NCBI GenBank assembly: GCA_963730065.1
Contig: CAVSQL010000014.1
Coordinates: forward strand, 124,001-188,000
Source of the DNA: UBA9676 sp963730065
GTDB lineage: Bacteria > Actinomycetota > Actinomycetes > Streptosporangiales > Streptosporangiaceae
Length of the DNA stretch: 64,000 bases
Direction: 5' to 3'
The number at the start of each line of letters is the position of its first letter. Position 1 is the stretch's first letter. The translations under genes were made by a program, and so were the position numbers. Positions 41,218 to 50,160 of the stretch are shown piece after piece. A model generated the notes under the pieces. The model made no database searches and had not been told where the DNA came from. It worked only from the letters and a program-made list of their open reading frames with translations.

Positions 41218-41640
41218 CTGTTATTTCTTCTCCCATGAGAGTTCAGGAGGCGGCCCGTTGCGGGCCGCCAGTTCTGGCATCACAGCCAGTATGCGCCAAT
41301 ATCACAGCCAGTGCGCGCCCGGCGCCGGTACGCTCCTTCACCTCGTCGCCCTCATGGTGCGGTGGATCATCGTGCGGAGCACCATTCATCAGCGGCGGCC
41401 CCAGGCACCCGCGCGGACCGCACATGAGTTACGTGTGAACGCCTGGCGCCAGGCTGCGGGCAGGCCCGCGTTCACCACATCACATCCTGGCCCGCGCCGG
41501 GACGACGCGCCATAGGCCGACACCCACATCCATGGTGGGCCTGGGCCTAGTACTCCAGCCGGATCAGCAGCCACCGCTGTCCCGGGCCGGGATGTGTGAT
41601 GGTGGCGAAGGCCCAGCCGTGACCACAGGCCGCCATGCCG
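41218..41640. other. 423-base gap, no gene seen
   Basis: Lies between the AT-richer orphan gene and the operator of the DUF664 gene. Overlapping frames exist but none combines a ribosome site with coding-like bias. Confidence 0.45.
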
Positions 41641-41677
41641 GTTAAGTGATCGACCGGATAGGCGGTCACCACTTAAC
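41641..41677. promoter_or_regulatory. 37-bp inverted repeat upstream of DUF664 gene
   Basis: Perfect 8-bp arms GTTAAGTG (41641-41648) and CACTTAAC (41670-41677), with further partial symmetry inward (GACC/GGTC). It ends nine bases before the ATG at 41687, so a bound protein would block transcription or initiation. Confidence 0.5.
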
Positions 41678-41686
41678 GTGGCAGTC

Positions 41687-42217
41687 ATGACCGATGCATG
41701 GACGGCTCGCCAGGTACAGCGGACCGAGCCTGGGCTCATCCTGGGTGAACGCCAGGCGCTGGAGGCCTGGCTGGACTTTCATCGCGACACGCTGCTGCAT
41801 AAGTGCGCCGGGCTGACCGCCAGCCAGCTGAAGGAGCGGGCGGTTCCGCCGTCCCGGCTGTCCCTGCTTGGCCTGGTGCGGCACATGACCGAGGTGGAGC
41901 GCTGGTGGTTCCGAATGCACGCGGCGGACACCGACATGCCTTTCCCGTACGACCCGGACCAGACCGGCCAGGACTTCGAAGCGCTCGATGACGCGGACGC
42001 GGCCGCCAACATCGAGGCATTCAAGCAGGAAATAGAGCACGCACGCGCCGCGGTGGCCGAAAAGCAGCTCGATGACGTCGTGCCCAGCCACGGTGACCAC
42101 CCGGAGCGCACCCGGGACATCCGCTGGATCTACCTGCACATGATCGAGGAGTACGCGCGCCACAACGGCCACGCCGACCTCATCCGGGAGCGGATCGACG
42201 GCGTCACCGGTGACTGA
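41687..42217 (+). CDS. DinB/DUF664 family protein
   Basis: A 176-residue four-helix-bundle protein. Signature stretches are ALEAWLDFHRDTLLHKCAGL, LSLLGLVRHMTEVERWWF and YLHMIEEYARHNGHADLIRERIDG; the histidines in RHMTEVE and EEYARHNGH form the expected metal site. DinB-like proteins include mycothiol- and bacillithiol-dependent S-transferases, but no substrate is known here. The start at ATG 41687 is preferred to GTG 41678. A paralogue lies at 55.1-55.6 kb. Confidence 0.85.
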   Translation: MTDAWTARQVQRTEPGLILGERQALEAWLDFHRDTLLHKCAGLTASQLKERAVPPSRLSLLGLVRHMTEVERWWFRMHAADTDMPFPYDPDQTGQDFEALDDADAAANIEAFKQEIEHARAAVAEKQLDDVVPSHGDHPERTRDIRWIYLHMIEEYARHNGHADLIRERIDGVTGD

Positions 42218-42379
42218 CGCCCACGTGGGCATCGCCGGCGCACGCCCCGCAACGTCGCTGAGCTAGCGATCACAAGAGCGCTTCTGGCAGAGCGCATCGG
42301 GACGACATCGCCGCGGCGCTACTGGTGTGGGAAGCGCTGGTGGTGGCCCGCGCTAGTCTGGGATCGGGACGGTGTTGAC

Positions 42380-42967
42380 TTGTTTAAGCTCAGGAATCGG
42401 AACGCCGCTGGCCAGCCGGCGCTGGCGCCCCCGTTCGCGGGCTACGGCCCGGAGGGAGCCGAGCGCGCGACTTTTGCCGCCGGGTGCTTTTGGGGGGTCG
42501 AGGCGGCCTTCCGCCAGATCCACGGGGTAGTGCAGACCACCGTCGGCTACACCGGCGGCCACGTCCCGAATCCGACCTACGAGCGGGTCTGCGGGCACCG
42601 CACCGGCCACGCCGAGGCAGTTGAGGTGTGGTTCGACCCGGCCCTGGTCAGTTACGCCCAGCTGCTGGAGACGTTCTGGCGAATCCACAATCCAACCACC
42701 CGCAACCGCCAGGGCTTCGATTTCGGCAGCCAGTACCGTTCGGCGATTTTCTGCCACGGCGCCGAGCAGCAGGAACTCGCGATCGCGTCACGCGACGCCG
42801 AGCAGCAATCGCTAAAGCGCCAGATCGTCACCCAGGTCGCCCCCGCGTCGGCGTTCTACCCGGCCGAGGAGTACCACCAGCGCTACCTGGAGAAGCATGG
42901 CCGCGTCAGCTGCGCGGCCACCATCCGGGAGCGGGTTGCGGCCGATGCCCGGCGCCAGGTGCATTGA
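42380..42967 (+). CDS. msrA: peptide methionine (S)-S-oxide reductase
   Basis: Reduces methionine-S-sulfoxide in proteins. The 195-residue protein has the catalytic FAAGCFWGVEAAF, GYTGGHVPNPTYERVCGHRTGHAEAVEV, and FDFGSQYRSAIF. A resolving cysteine is in GRVSCAATIRE near the C-terminus. The only start in frame at the right length is TTG 42380, with no clear Shine-Dalgarno. It converges with msrB, which repairs the other stereoisomer. Confidence 0.92.
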   Translation: MFKLRNRNAAGQPALAPPFAGYGPEGAERATFAAGCFWGVEAAFRQIHGVVQTTVGYTGGHVPNPTYERVCGHRTGHAEAVEVWFDPALVSYAQLLETFWRIHNPTTRNRQGFDFGSQYRSAIFCHGAEQQELAIASRDAEQQSLKRQIVTQVAPASAFYPAEEYHQRYLEKHGRVSCAATIRERVAADARRQVH

Positions 42968-43038
42968 GAGCATAGCGGCCATGCCGTCCGCCCGGTGATG
43001 CCCGCTGGAATACTGCGGGAGCGCCATGATCAGCTGCG

Positions 43039-43503
43039 TCAGGTGCCGGGGCGGCCGTGGCTGCGATCGTCGGCCGGCGGCGCGGGCTCGAAGGCCAGCG
43101 CGCAGGAGTTGATGCAATAGCGCTTGCGTGTCGGAGCCGGCCCGTCGCGGAAGACGTGGCCCAGATGACCGCCGCAGCGGCGGCAGACCACCTCCGTACG
43201 GCGGATGAACAAGATGTTGTCCGGCCGCAGCTCCACAGCCTGCGCGGCGGCCGGCTCGTAGAAGCTCGGCCAGCCGGTGCGGGACGCGAACTTGGCGTCC
43301 GAGCGGAACAGCTCATTCCCGCAGCCGGCGCAGCAGTACGAGCCGTTCTCCTTGGCATGGACGTATTTGCCGGTGAAGGCGGGCTCGGTGTGGCCGCGGC
43401 GCAGCACGTCATACTGCTGGCGGGTCAGTTCATGCCGCCACTGCTCATCCGGCTTCTGGATTTCGGTTGCTGCGGTGGCCTGAGTGGCCTTGGCGCGGCG
43501 CAT
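43039..43503 (-). CDS. msrB: peptide methionine (R)-S-oxide reductase
   Basis: A 154-residue selenium-free MsrB. Two zinc CxxC pairs are visible (CCAGCGNELF and VCRRCGGHLGHVF), plus GWPSFYEP and the catalytic cysteine in RYCINSCALAFEP. ATG 43503 has AGGAGAG upstream; the frame is open further but runs into non-coding DNA. Its 3' end faces msrA, 71 bases apart. Confidence 0.93.
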   Translation of the reverse strand: MRRAKATQATAATEIQKPDEQWRHELTRQQYDVLRRGHTEPAFTGKYVHAKENGSYCCAGCGNELFRSDAKFASRTGWPSFYEPAAAQAVELRPDNILFIRRTEVVCRRCGGHLGHVFRDGPAPTRKRYCINSCALAFEPAPPADDRSHGRPGT

Positions 43504-44273
43504 GGGCGCTCTCCTTGACTGCGGCTTTCTCGGTGCTGGACCCGTCACCGGCCGGAGCGGTACTCGCCTCGCCGGGCTCGTCGCGCCATCTGGCGCGCCG
43601 GCCAGGAAGCCCCCGCGGGCTGCGGGCCGGCAACCACAGAACCGGCCACCCCGGCGCCAGTCTCGGCCAGGGAATCGGGCCCACCCAGTCGAACAAATCG
43701 GCAGGGCCCTGTCATCCCGGCATCGGGAACTACCGGGCTCCCGGCCCCGGCGGCGGTGCCTGGCCTTCTGGATGCCCACTGAAATTCGGCCTTTGCGGGC
43801 GGGCAGATACGCGGTGAGATGCTTTCCGCCACCGACCGGTCCGCCGGGGTCGCTTCCCGCAGGGCAATCGGCACTGGACATGATCACCGGTACGATCGGC
43901 GGCACAGAAGCGGCTAATGCGTCACTGGGGACCCCCGGGCCGGGATGGCGCGGACGGTAGTAGAGGCTCGGACCAGGGCCATCGGCGTCACTCTGGCACG
44001 AAACGCACGAGGTTGCGCCCGGCCCGTGTCAACCCCCGGCCGAGGGTGGCGAAAAGCCAGCCTGACCGCCAAACCGCCGCGCCTCCTGCGCAGGCACCCG
44101 GCGAGCCGACCGAATCATCCGGCTCGGCGTCGGCGAGGCTGAACGCGGCCTCGCCGGCACCCTGTACTGGCGCGTCCGGACCCGTCAATTAGTTAACCGG
44201 CCGCCCGCCGCGAAGATGCATCTGGCGCGCGGCTGCCCACCAGGCGAGCACGTCCTGCGCAGCTGAGGCCGCC
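43504..44273. other. 770-base gap, no gene seen
   Basis: Between the msrB start and the 3' end of the winged-helix gene. One minus frame begins like a GNAT protein (VPIALREATPADR at 43874) but then loses all similarity and codon bias. The promoter of msrB must lie at its left end. Confidence 0.45.
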
Positions 44274-45296
44274 TTAGTCGTCCCAGCGGACAACGATCCG
44301 TCCCTCGATACCGGGTAGTGGCAAGGACTCCGCTTCGGCCGCGACCGCATCCCGTTCTGAACGCGACAGCCGTCGCCAGGGCTGCACGGTCATTACCGCG
44401 TCCGCGCGCCGCCACGTCCCGGCGATCTCTCCCGCGACGAGGAGGCCACCGGGCCAGACGCGCGGGGTCCAGAGCGCGCCACGGCGCTCGGCGTCCGGGA
44501 CCAGGAGGCCACGATCGGCTCCGTGGAGGAGGAGATAGGCGTCGCCGCTCGGGAGCAGCCGCGCGGGCGCCACAGGCCCCGGCGCGGCGCGGAGGGTGGC
44601 CTCGTCTCGGGTGAGGATCCACGCGTCGCCGACGGGTGTCTGGACCGGTGTCAGCGACCTGCGGAGCGCGTCGAATGCCGCGACGGCGGGCCGCAGGCCG
44701 ATTCCGGCCCACCGGCCAAAGGCCCCAGGCGTGGCGGGTCCGTAGATGTGCAGGTACCGGCGCGCGAGCTCGAGGCGGGCGTCACGGGGGTCAACCTCAG
44801 GCGGCGGCACGGTCCAGATTGTCGGCAGCCGTGCGCCTTCCCACCGGATCAGGACCGTGCCGGTCGCTGCCGCGTACCTGAGACGGTTGGGGGGCACGCC
44901 CAGCGCGTGTCCCGCCTCTCCGTAGGTCATCCGCGCGCCGCCGAGGATGGCGGTGAGGCGGGCAGCGAGGTCCTCCGCTCTGCGCTGGCCTTTGGCGTCG
45001 TCGGGCAGCGTCCCGAGCGAGAAGACGGCGAGATCGCACGCGGCGACGACGAGGACGCTGAACCGCGGCCCCCAGAGCTGTACGAGCGAAGGGTCGTCCC
45101 ACGTGGATGGTTCGGTCCCCTCGACGCGCGCGTGGATCGACAGGAGGGCGGCCCGGGGCATGCTGTCCTGCAGCCCGGCCCACGCCGCACGCCGGAGCGA
45201 GCGCTGTCCGCGTGGAAGCCGCGCGTCGAGCGCGCCGACCTGCCGCCGGAACGCCAGGATCTGCGGCCGGGTGAGATCGAGCCGAGCCCCGGTCAC
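44274..45296 (-). CDS. winged-helix DNA-binding domain protein (AlkZ/YcaQ-like, HTH_42)
   Basis: A 340-residue protein of the superfamily that includes the DNA-crosslink glycosylase AlkZ. Visible stretches: LTRPQILAFRRQVGALDARLP, DSMPRAALLSIHARVEG, LVQLWGPRFSVLVV, LARRYLHIYGPATPGAFGRWAG and VWPGGLLVAGEIAGTWRR. The domain order of three tandem winged helices fits. The catalytic QxQ/QxD motif of AlkZ is not obvious, so DNA repair is an inference. GTG 45296 starts the frame. Confidence 0.82.
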   Translation of the reverse strand: MTGARLDLTRPQILAFRRQVGALDARLPRGQRSLRRAAWAGLQDSMPRAALLSIHARVEGTEPSTWDDPSLVQLWGPRFSVLVVAACDLAVFSLGTLPDDAKGQRRAEDLAARLTAILGGARMTYGEAGHALGVPPNRLRYAAATGTVLIRWEGARLPTIWTVPPPEVDPRDARLELARRYLHIYGPATPGAFGRWAGIGLRPAVAAFDALRRSLTPVQTPVGDAWILTRDEATLRAAPGPVAPARLLPSGDAYLLLHGADRGLLVPDAERRGALWTPRVWPGGLLVAGEIAGTWRRADAVMTVQPWRRLSRSERDAVAAEAESLPLPGIEGRIVVRWDD

Positions 45297-45603
45297 CTCA
45301 CATCACCACGCCGAACGTTGCCCTCCAGATTCATCAAGAACAGTTCCTGCCCGCCCGTGGCCCGACTGCGCATGGTTCCTCCAGCAAGCGCCGTTCCGGG
45401 GCCGCCCGCCGACTTGACTCCCCGGCTGTCAGCGCCGCCTGAAACTAATCAGCGGCCGTCAAGCATACGGACGCATCTTGTCGCATTTTCTGTACAGACA
45501 CCGGCCCAGGGGCGAAAGGGGCGGTTGGCGGGGCGCCACTTTCCCGACGTCGCGGTGTCTACATCGGTGGTAACTGACAACGCCAACCAACGGGAGAACC
45601 GAA
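45297..45603. other. 307-base divergent gap
   Basis: Holds the promoters of the AlkZ-like and dihydrofolate-reductase-like genes. An AT-rich stretch (45480-45500) and a GGGAGAA ribosome site just before 45604 are the only marks seen. Confidence 0.4.
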
Positions 45604-46182
45604 ATGGGAAGGATCATCATCAGCGAGAACGTCTCGCTCGACGGAGTCATCCAGGATCCGACCGGTGATGAGGGCTTCAGGCACGGCGGCTGGTTCAGCC
45701 AGATTGGGAACAACGACCACGCAGAGTGGGCCAAGGTCGAGCTCAACGAGGCGCTGGGCACCGAGGCCCTGCTGCTGGGCCGGCGGAGCTACGAGTATTT
45801 CGCCGCGCGGTGGCCATCCCGCAGTGGCGAGTGGGCGGACAGGCTGAACAGCCTGCCCAAGTACGTCGTGTCCTCGACCCTCCAAGATCCCGCCTGGAGC
45901 AACTCGACAGTGCTCAAGGACGACGTGGTGAACGAGGTCTCAAAGCTGAAGCAGCATCTAGACGGAGACATCGTCGTCTACGCCAGCTTCCAGCTCGTGC
46001 ACACGCTGATGGAGCACGACCTCGTCGACGAACTGCGGCTGATCATCTACCCGTGCGTGCTCGGGGCCGGCGAGCGCCTCTTCGGCAAGACCAGCGACAA
46101 GAAACCCATGCGCCTCATCAGCACCCAGACCGTCGGTGACGGCCTCGTCTTCCTCACCTACGAGCCCGTCCGAGACGCCTAG
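45604..46182 (+). CDS. dihydrofolate reductase family protein (RibD C-terminal-like)
   Basis: A 192-residue NADPH-dependent reductase fold: IIISENVSLDGVIQDP, ALLLGRRSYEYFAARWP, PKYVVSSTL, VVYASFQLVHTLMEHDLVDELRLIIYPCVLGAGERLF. This branch is widespread in actinobacteria and its substrates are mostly unknown. GGGAGAA precedes ATG 45604. Its stop codon coincides with the edge of a decayed insertion-sequence end, so the last residues may be altered. Confidence 0.88.
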   Translation: MGRIIISENVSLDGVIQDPTGDEGFRHGGWFSQIGNNDHAEWAKVELNEALGTEALLLGRRSYEYFAARWPSRSGEWADRLNSLPKYVVSSTLQDPAWSNSTVLKDDVVNEVSKLKQHLDGDIVVYASFQLVHTLMEHDLVDELRLIIYPCVLGAGERLFGKTSDKKPMRLISTQTVGDGLVFLTYEPVRDA

Positions 46183-46270
46183 ACGAATGATTCCTTATGG
46201 GTTTCAGCGGTCATAGGCAATCAACGGCCGCCTGACGGCCTCGGGACGGCCCAGTTATGCGATGGTGGGG
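46180..46270 (-). mobile_element. remnant of an IS982-type 3' end
   Basis: Read on the minus strand this stretch encodes HNWAVPRPSGG and, after a frame change, RPLIAYDR then stop, matching the end of the intact transposase (HNNRTAQP and RSLIAYDH). Beyond the stop, GGAATCATTCGTCTA matches 14 of 15 bases of the sequence at the same place after the intact copy (48257-48271). It is a second, mostly deleted copy in opposite orientation. Confidence 0.75.
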
Positions 46271-46416
46271 GACGGGCCCGAGTGCCGGGTATGCGGGGTC
46301 GCCCTTGCCAAGGCGCCCGGCCGGCCGCGACGCGCCCCCAGTCCCATTTGCGCAGCGAGCGTGCCGGTTGCCTGCCCAGGGGCGACCAGCGTGCCAAGCG
46401 CAGGGCTGACGCGTGA

Positions 46417-47244
46417 TCAGGCGGGGCCGCCGGGACGGTCGTTACTTTGCTTGAGTATGTCCCTGAGGAGCTCGGGCACGTCGGTGATGATGCCGTTGAC
46501 ACCCAGGCGGACTAGCTCGCTTAGGTCTTCGCTCGGGTGCTCGGGGCTGATGTCCTGGTACAGCGTGTCGGCAGTACACCAGACCGGCTTGCCGAGATCG
46601 TGAAGTCGCCCGATGAGCGGCGGCTTCCCGTGCTGTTCCTGGCGGTCGGCGAAGATCCAGGACGGCCACAGGCGGATCATGTCCGCACCCGTCCGTGCGA
46701 ACTCCATGATCAGCTCCGGGTCTGGCGGCTCCCACTCCGGGCCTGGGACCAGGCCGAGCGCCCGCAGGTTCGGATTTAGCCCCTTGAACTCCCGCAGGTC
46801 GGCCAGGCTGCGGGGTCCCACGATCACATCCAGTGCTGCCCCGTACTGCTCGGTCAAGCGCACCACGCGCTCATGGTCGAGCGCGTCACCTGGCTTGATA
46901 TCGAGCACCAGCTTTGTCCCGGTGCCGTGTACCGCTTCGAGCACGTCCCGGTATGCCGGAACCCGCTGATCAGCGAATTTGGGATCGACATAACTGCCCG
47001 CATCCAGGGACTGGATCTCGGCGAGCGTCATGTGCCTGACCTCGCCAGAACCGTTGGTAGTCCGGTCAACGGTGTCGTCATGCATGACGACGATATGGCC
47101 ATCCGATGTGGCGCGCAGATCAATTTCGATGGCCGAAAAGCCCAGCACCACCGACCGGCGGTAAGCGGCGAGAGTGTTCTCCGGGTACCCCGAGATCATG
47201 CCGCGGTGCGCCACGACCACGACGTCCCAGCCCGGACGAGGCAC
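46417..47244 (-). CDS. glycerophosphodiester phosphodiesterase
   Basis: Hydrolyses glycerophosphodiesters to glycerol-3-phosphate and an alcohol. The 275-residue TIM-barrel protein has VVAHRGMISGYPENTLAAY with the first catalytic histidine, AIEIDLRATSDGHIVVMHDDTVDRTT with the metal residues and second histidine, and LVLDIKPGD. There is no signal peptide, so it is cytosolic. GTG 47244 starts it. It lies between the two IS982-type ends. Confidence 0.92.
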   Translation of the reverse strand: MPRPGWDVVVVAHRGMISGYPENTLAAYRRSVVLGFSAIEIDLRATSDGHIVVMHDDTVDRTTNGSGEVRHMTLAEIQSLDAGSYVDPKFADQRVPAYRDVLEAVHGTGTKLVLDIKPGDALDHERVVRLTEQYGAALDVIVGPRSLADLREFKGLNPNLRALGLVPGPEWEPPDPELIMEFARTGADMIRLWPSWIFADRQEQHGKPPLIGRLHDLGKPVWCTADTLYQDISPEHPSEDLSELVRLGVNGIITDVPELLRDILKQSNDRPGGPA

Positions 47245-47378
47245 GCCTGCTCCTTCCCTGCCCCACCTCGCCGGCCAGACGGGCCCTGATCGATCGTGAG
47301 GCGTATCGTTACGTGACGAAGCAGGCGAGGGTGCCCAGGCTCGGCGTTGCTAACCCAACGCTGAGCCCGGAGGCCCTC

Positions 47379-48248
47379 GTGACCGCACTGTACGTGAAGA
47401 TCGACGACGCGCTGGCGGAGGACCGCCGGCCAGGCCGCCCGGCCCGGCTGACCCAGTCCGAGCTGGTCTGCCTGGCCGTCGCGCAGGCACTGCTGGGCTT
47501 CCACAGCGAGCACCGGTGGATCCGCTTCGCCCTGTGCCACCTGCGCGGCGCTTTCCCCTGCCTGCCCCATCAGCCTGGCTACAACAAGCGGCTGCGCGCC
47601 GCGCTGCCGCGGGTCAAGCAGGTGATCCGGGACCTGGCCATCGACAGCGACTTCTGGCTCGACACCGTCTGGATCGCCGACTCCACCCCGGTGGCATGCG
47701 GCCGCTCGCGGCCGACGGTCCAGCGATCGGAGCTGGCCGGGTGGGCGAACTACGGCTACTGCGCCTCCCATTCCCGCTGGTTCTGGGGGCTGCGGCTGTA
47801 CCTGGTCTGCACCCCAGCCGGGATGCCGATCCTGTGGGCGCTGGCCGACCCCAAGATCGGCGAGCGCGAGGTGCTGGCCGCCATGCTCGACGTCGAGCCC
47901 CAGCTCGCCGCCGCCCGCCCCGGCCTGGCCCTGATCACCGACAAAGGCTTCGCCGGCCGCCCGACCGAAGCCGACCTGGCCGCCCTGGGCATCACGCTGC
48001 TGCGCCCGTCCCGCAAAGACGAGAACGCCCGCCACGGCGAGCCGCTGCTCAAATCGGTCCGCCAGCTGATCGAGTCGGTCAACGACACCCTCAAAGGCCA
48101 GCTCGATCTCGAAGCCCACGGCGGACGCACCTTCGAAGGCGTCGCCATCCGCGTCGCCCAGCGCATCCTCGCCATGGCCGCCGCCATCTGGCACAACAAC
48201 AGGACCGCACAACCTGTCACCCGGTCACTGATCGCCTACGACCACTGA
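47379..48248 (+). CDS. IS982-like family transposase
   Basis: A 289-residue DDE transposase: VTALYVKIDDALAEDRRPGRPARLTQSELVCLAVAQALLG, the first Asp in WIADSTPVACGRSRP, the second in ALITDKGFAGRP and Glu in LIESVNDTLKG. GTG 47379 has GGAGG five bases upstream and gives the usual length; the frame is open further. The protein looks intact. The right end extends at least to 48271, because that sequence recurs next to a second 3' remnant at 46180. The left inverted repeat was not identified. Confidence 0.85.
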   Translation: MTALYVKIDDALAEDRRPGRPARLTQSELVCLAVAQALLGFHSEHRWIRFALCHLRGAFPCLPHQPGYNKRLRAALPRVKQVIRDLAIDSDFWLDTVWIADSTPVACGRSRPTVQRSELAGWANYGYCASHSRWFWGLRLYLVCTPAGMPILWALADPKIGEREVLAAMLDVEPQLAAARPGLALITDKGFAGRPTEADLAALGITLLRPSRKDENARHGEPLLKSVRQLIESVNDTLKGQLDLEAHGGRTFEGVAIRVAQRILAMAAAIWHNNRTAQPVTRSLIAYDH

Positions 48249-48271
48249 CATGGTTGGGAATCACTCGTCTA

Positions 48272-48877
48272 GCGGCGAAGCGGCCGAAAGATCACCGAAC
48301 TCATGTGAATACCCCGGGCGACGCGGGTCCGCCGCCAGCCCGTACGTGCGCGGCTCGCCGGCCAGCCTGGACCAGGCTGGCGGCGGCCGCCGCCGGGTCA
48401 TCACCAGCTAGCCCGGCTCCCCCACCGAACGCCTCGTCCAGCAGGGTACGCCAGAGCCCGGCGGCAAGATCTGCCCACGGGGGCTGTCGCTTCGCTGGGC
48501 GATGTCCACCATGCGGCGCTGAATGGTGCCGTCCATCGGTCCTGTTGTCCCAGTGCGGCGGGAGAGTTTGCTGGTCATCCCGGGCCGCAGCTCACACGCG
48601 TGAACTGCGGCGCTTTGTATTGACTTGGTGATTTCGCGAGGTCAGACTGGCGCGATGGGACGGGGCTGCGGCACTGTCGCGCCTTAGAGCAGAGGAGTTC
48701 GTTTCGCGCGGCACGTGCGCGTTCTGAGTTGTCTTAACAGGCGTTTGCGCTCGTGCTGGCCGCCGGAGCGGTCCCATCCCAGCAGAGCGGGTTGCCTGGT
48801 CACCGCCGCGTCGGCGTTACGGGTGTGTCCCGGCGGCGGCTGGTTCCACGGCTCTCGCAGCGACGAGGAGGTGCGCA
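48272..48877. other. 606-base gap, possible decayed gene
   Basis: On the minus strand an ATG at about 48579 starts MTSKLSRRTGTTGPMDGTIQRRMVDIAQRS; after a frame change the sequence ADLAAGLWRTLLDEAFGGG continues to a stop at about 48302. This may be a frameshifted gene remnant, but no family was recognised. The right part holds the leader of the phosphoesterase gene. Confidence 0.3.
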
Positions 48878-50023
48878 GTGACGCGAGGGATATGGTCATG
48901 GTCTTCGGCTCGGCGGATGTTCCGGTTGCCGGCCTGGGCCGTGGCAGTGGCAGTGGCCTTTGGGGTCGGCGCGGTGGTCGGGCCGATCGCGGTGAGTGCC
49001 CAGTCTGGGAGTCCCAGCCGGGCTGGCCAGGCAGTGAGTTCGTCAGGGGGCCGGTTCCATCTGGATCACGTGTTCGTGATCATGATGGAGAACACGTCAT
49101 ATGACGACCTTCTGTCGCCCAGCAATACGAACACGACCTTCATCCGGCATCTGGCGGCGACCGATGGGCTGGCGGACAACTACTTCGGTGTCACCCACGA
49201 CAGCCTGCCCAATTACATCGCCGCTACCAGTGGGCAGACCTGGGGTTCCAACAGCGATGACACCGCTCAGGCGCCGTTGTTCGACCATGAGAACCTGGTC
49301 GATCAGCTCGCGGCGGCGCATGTGAGCTGGAAGGCGTACATGGAGGATCTGCCCTTCCCCGGTGATCTGGTGGACACGACCCCGGATGGGCTGTATGTGC
49401 GCAAGCATGACCCGTTCCTGATGTACCCCGACGTCTACAACAACCCCGGCCGGGCCGACAAGGTCGTCCCGCTGACGCAGCTGAGCACCGACCTGTTGTC
49501 CGGCAAGGTGCCGCAGTTCGTCTGGATAAGCCCCAACATCTGCAACGACATGCACGGCGGCGCACCCACCTGCCCCTACCCCAACACGCCGACCGACGCC
49601 AACCAGGCCGCCCTGTACAAAGACGGCGACACTTTCCTGCGCACCTGGGTTGGGGCGATCACCCACAGCCGCGCCTGGACCCGTCATTCGGCCATCTTCA
49701 TCACCTGGGATGAGGGCGGTTTCGAGGACCAGAGCCCGTTCGGGCCGACCGACATCCGGCCCGGGCCCGACTCCCCGATCCTGCCCGCCACGCCCGCCGA
49801 CCCCACCAGCGGCGGCGGCGGCGACCTGTTCGGCGGCACCGTCTACGGCGGTGGCCACGTTCCGATGATCGTGGTCGCCAGCGGCGTCGGGCATCGCGTC
49901 GACTCCGTCTTCGCCGACCACTACTCCCTGCTGCAGACCATCGAGCAGAACTTCGGCCTGCCACTGCTGGGCAACGCTGGCGACACCGTCCAGGTCAGCT
50001 CGCTCGACCCACTGCTCCACTAG
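48878..50023 (+). CDS. secreted phosphoesterase (PF04185-like, phospholipase C/acid phosphatase type)
   Basis: A 381-residue exported enzyme. A signal peptide (RLPAWAVAVAVAFGVGAVVG) is followed by the metal motif HVFVIMMENTSYDDLL, NYIAATSGQTWG, IFITWDEGGFED, GGGHVPMIVVASGVGHRV and DHYSLLQTIEQNFGL with the last metal histidine. Such enzymes cleave phosphate mono- or diesters outside the cell. GTG 48878 has GAGGAGG upstream. A strong terminator follows. A truncated relative is at 20.9 kb. Confidence 0.9.
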   Translation: MTRGIWSWSSARRMFRLPAWAVAVAVAFGVGAVVGPIAVSAQSGSPSRAGQAVSSSGGRFHLDHVFVIMMENTSYDDLLSPSNTNTTFIRHLAATDGLADNYFGVTHDSLPNYIAATSGQTWGSNSDDTAQAPLFDHENLVDQLAAAHVSWKAYMEDLPFPGDLVDTTPDGLYVRKHDPFLMYPDVYNNPGRADKVVPLTQLSTDLLSGKVPQFVWISPNICNDMHGGAPTCPYPNTPTDANQAALYKDGDTFLRTWVGAITHSRAWTRHSAIFITWDEGGFEDQSPFGPTDIRPGPDSPILPATPADPTSGGGGDLFGGTVYGGGHVPMIVVASGVGHRVDSVFADHYSLLQTIEQNFGLPLLGNAGDTVQVSSLDPLLH

Positions 50024-50036
50024 GCCAGACGAAGGT

Positions 50037-50078
50037 GGCAGCCCTGGGACCGGCGCGGTGGTCCATCCCAGGGCTGCC
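50037..50078 (+). terminator. strong hairpin terminator
   Basis: Perfect 13-bp arms GGCAGCCCTGGGA (50037-50049) and TCCCAGGGCTGCC (50066-50078), 14 bases after the phosphoesterase stop. Confidence 0.8.
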
Positions 50079-50160
50079 GCCCCGGGCCGGCCAGGTCCTG
50101 GCATACGCCAAGACCGGCAGTGCGGTGAGACAGTTATACCGGCCTGAGGGACAGCGCTGT

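Noticed and set aside
43545..43874. Minus-strand frame beginning like a GNAT acetyltransferase
   Set aside because: Similarity is limited to about a dozen residues (VPIALREATPADR) and the rest lacks coding bias.
47331..47378. Upstream GTG 47331 as transposase start
   Set aside because: GTG 47379 has a well-spaced GGAGG and matches the usual N-terminus of this transposase group.
48302..48579. Possible frameshifted gene on the minus strand
   Set aside because: Two coding-looking pieces in different frames can be joined, but no family was recognised and the ribosome site is poor; left only as a note in the gap entry.
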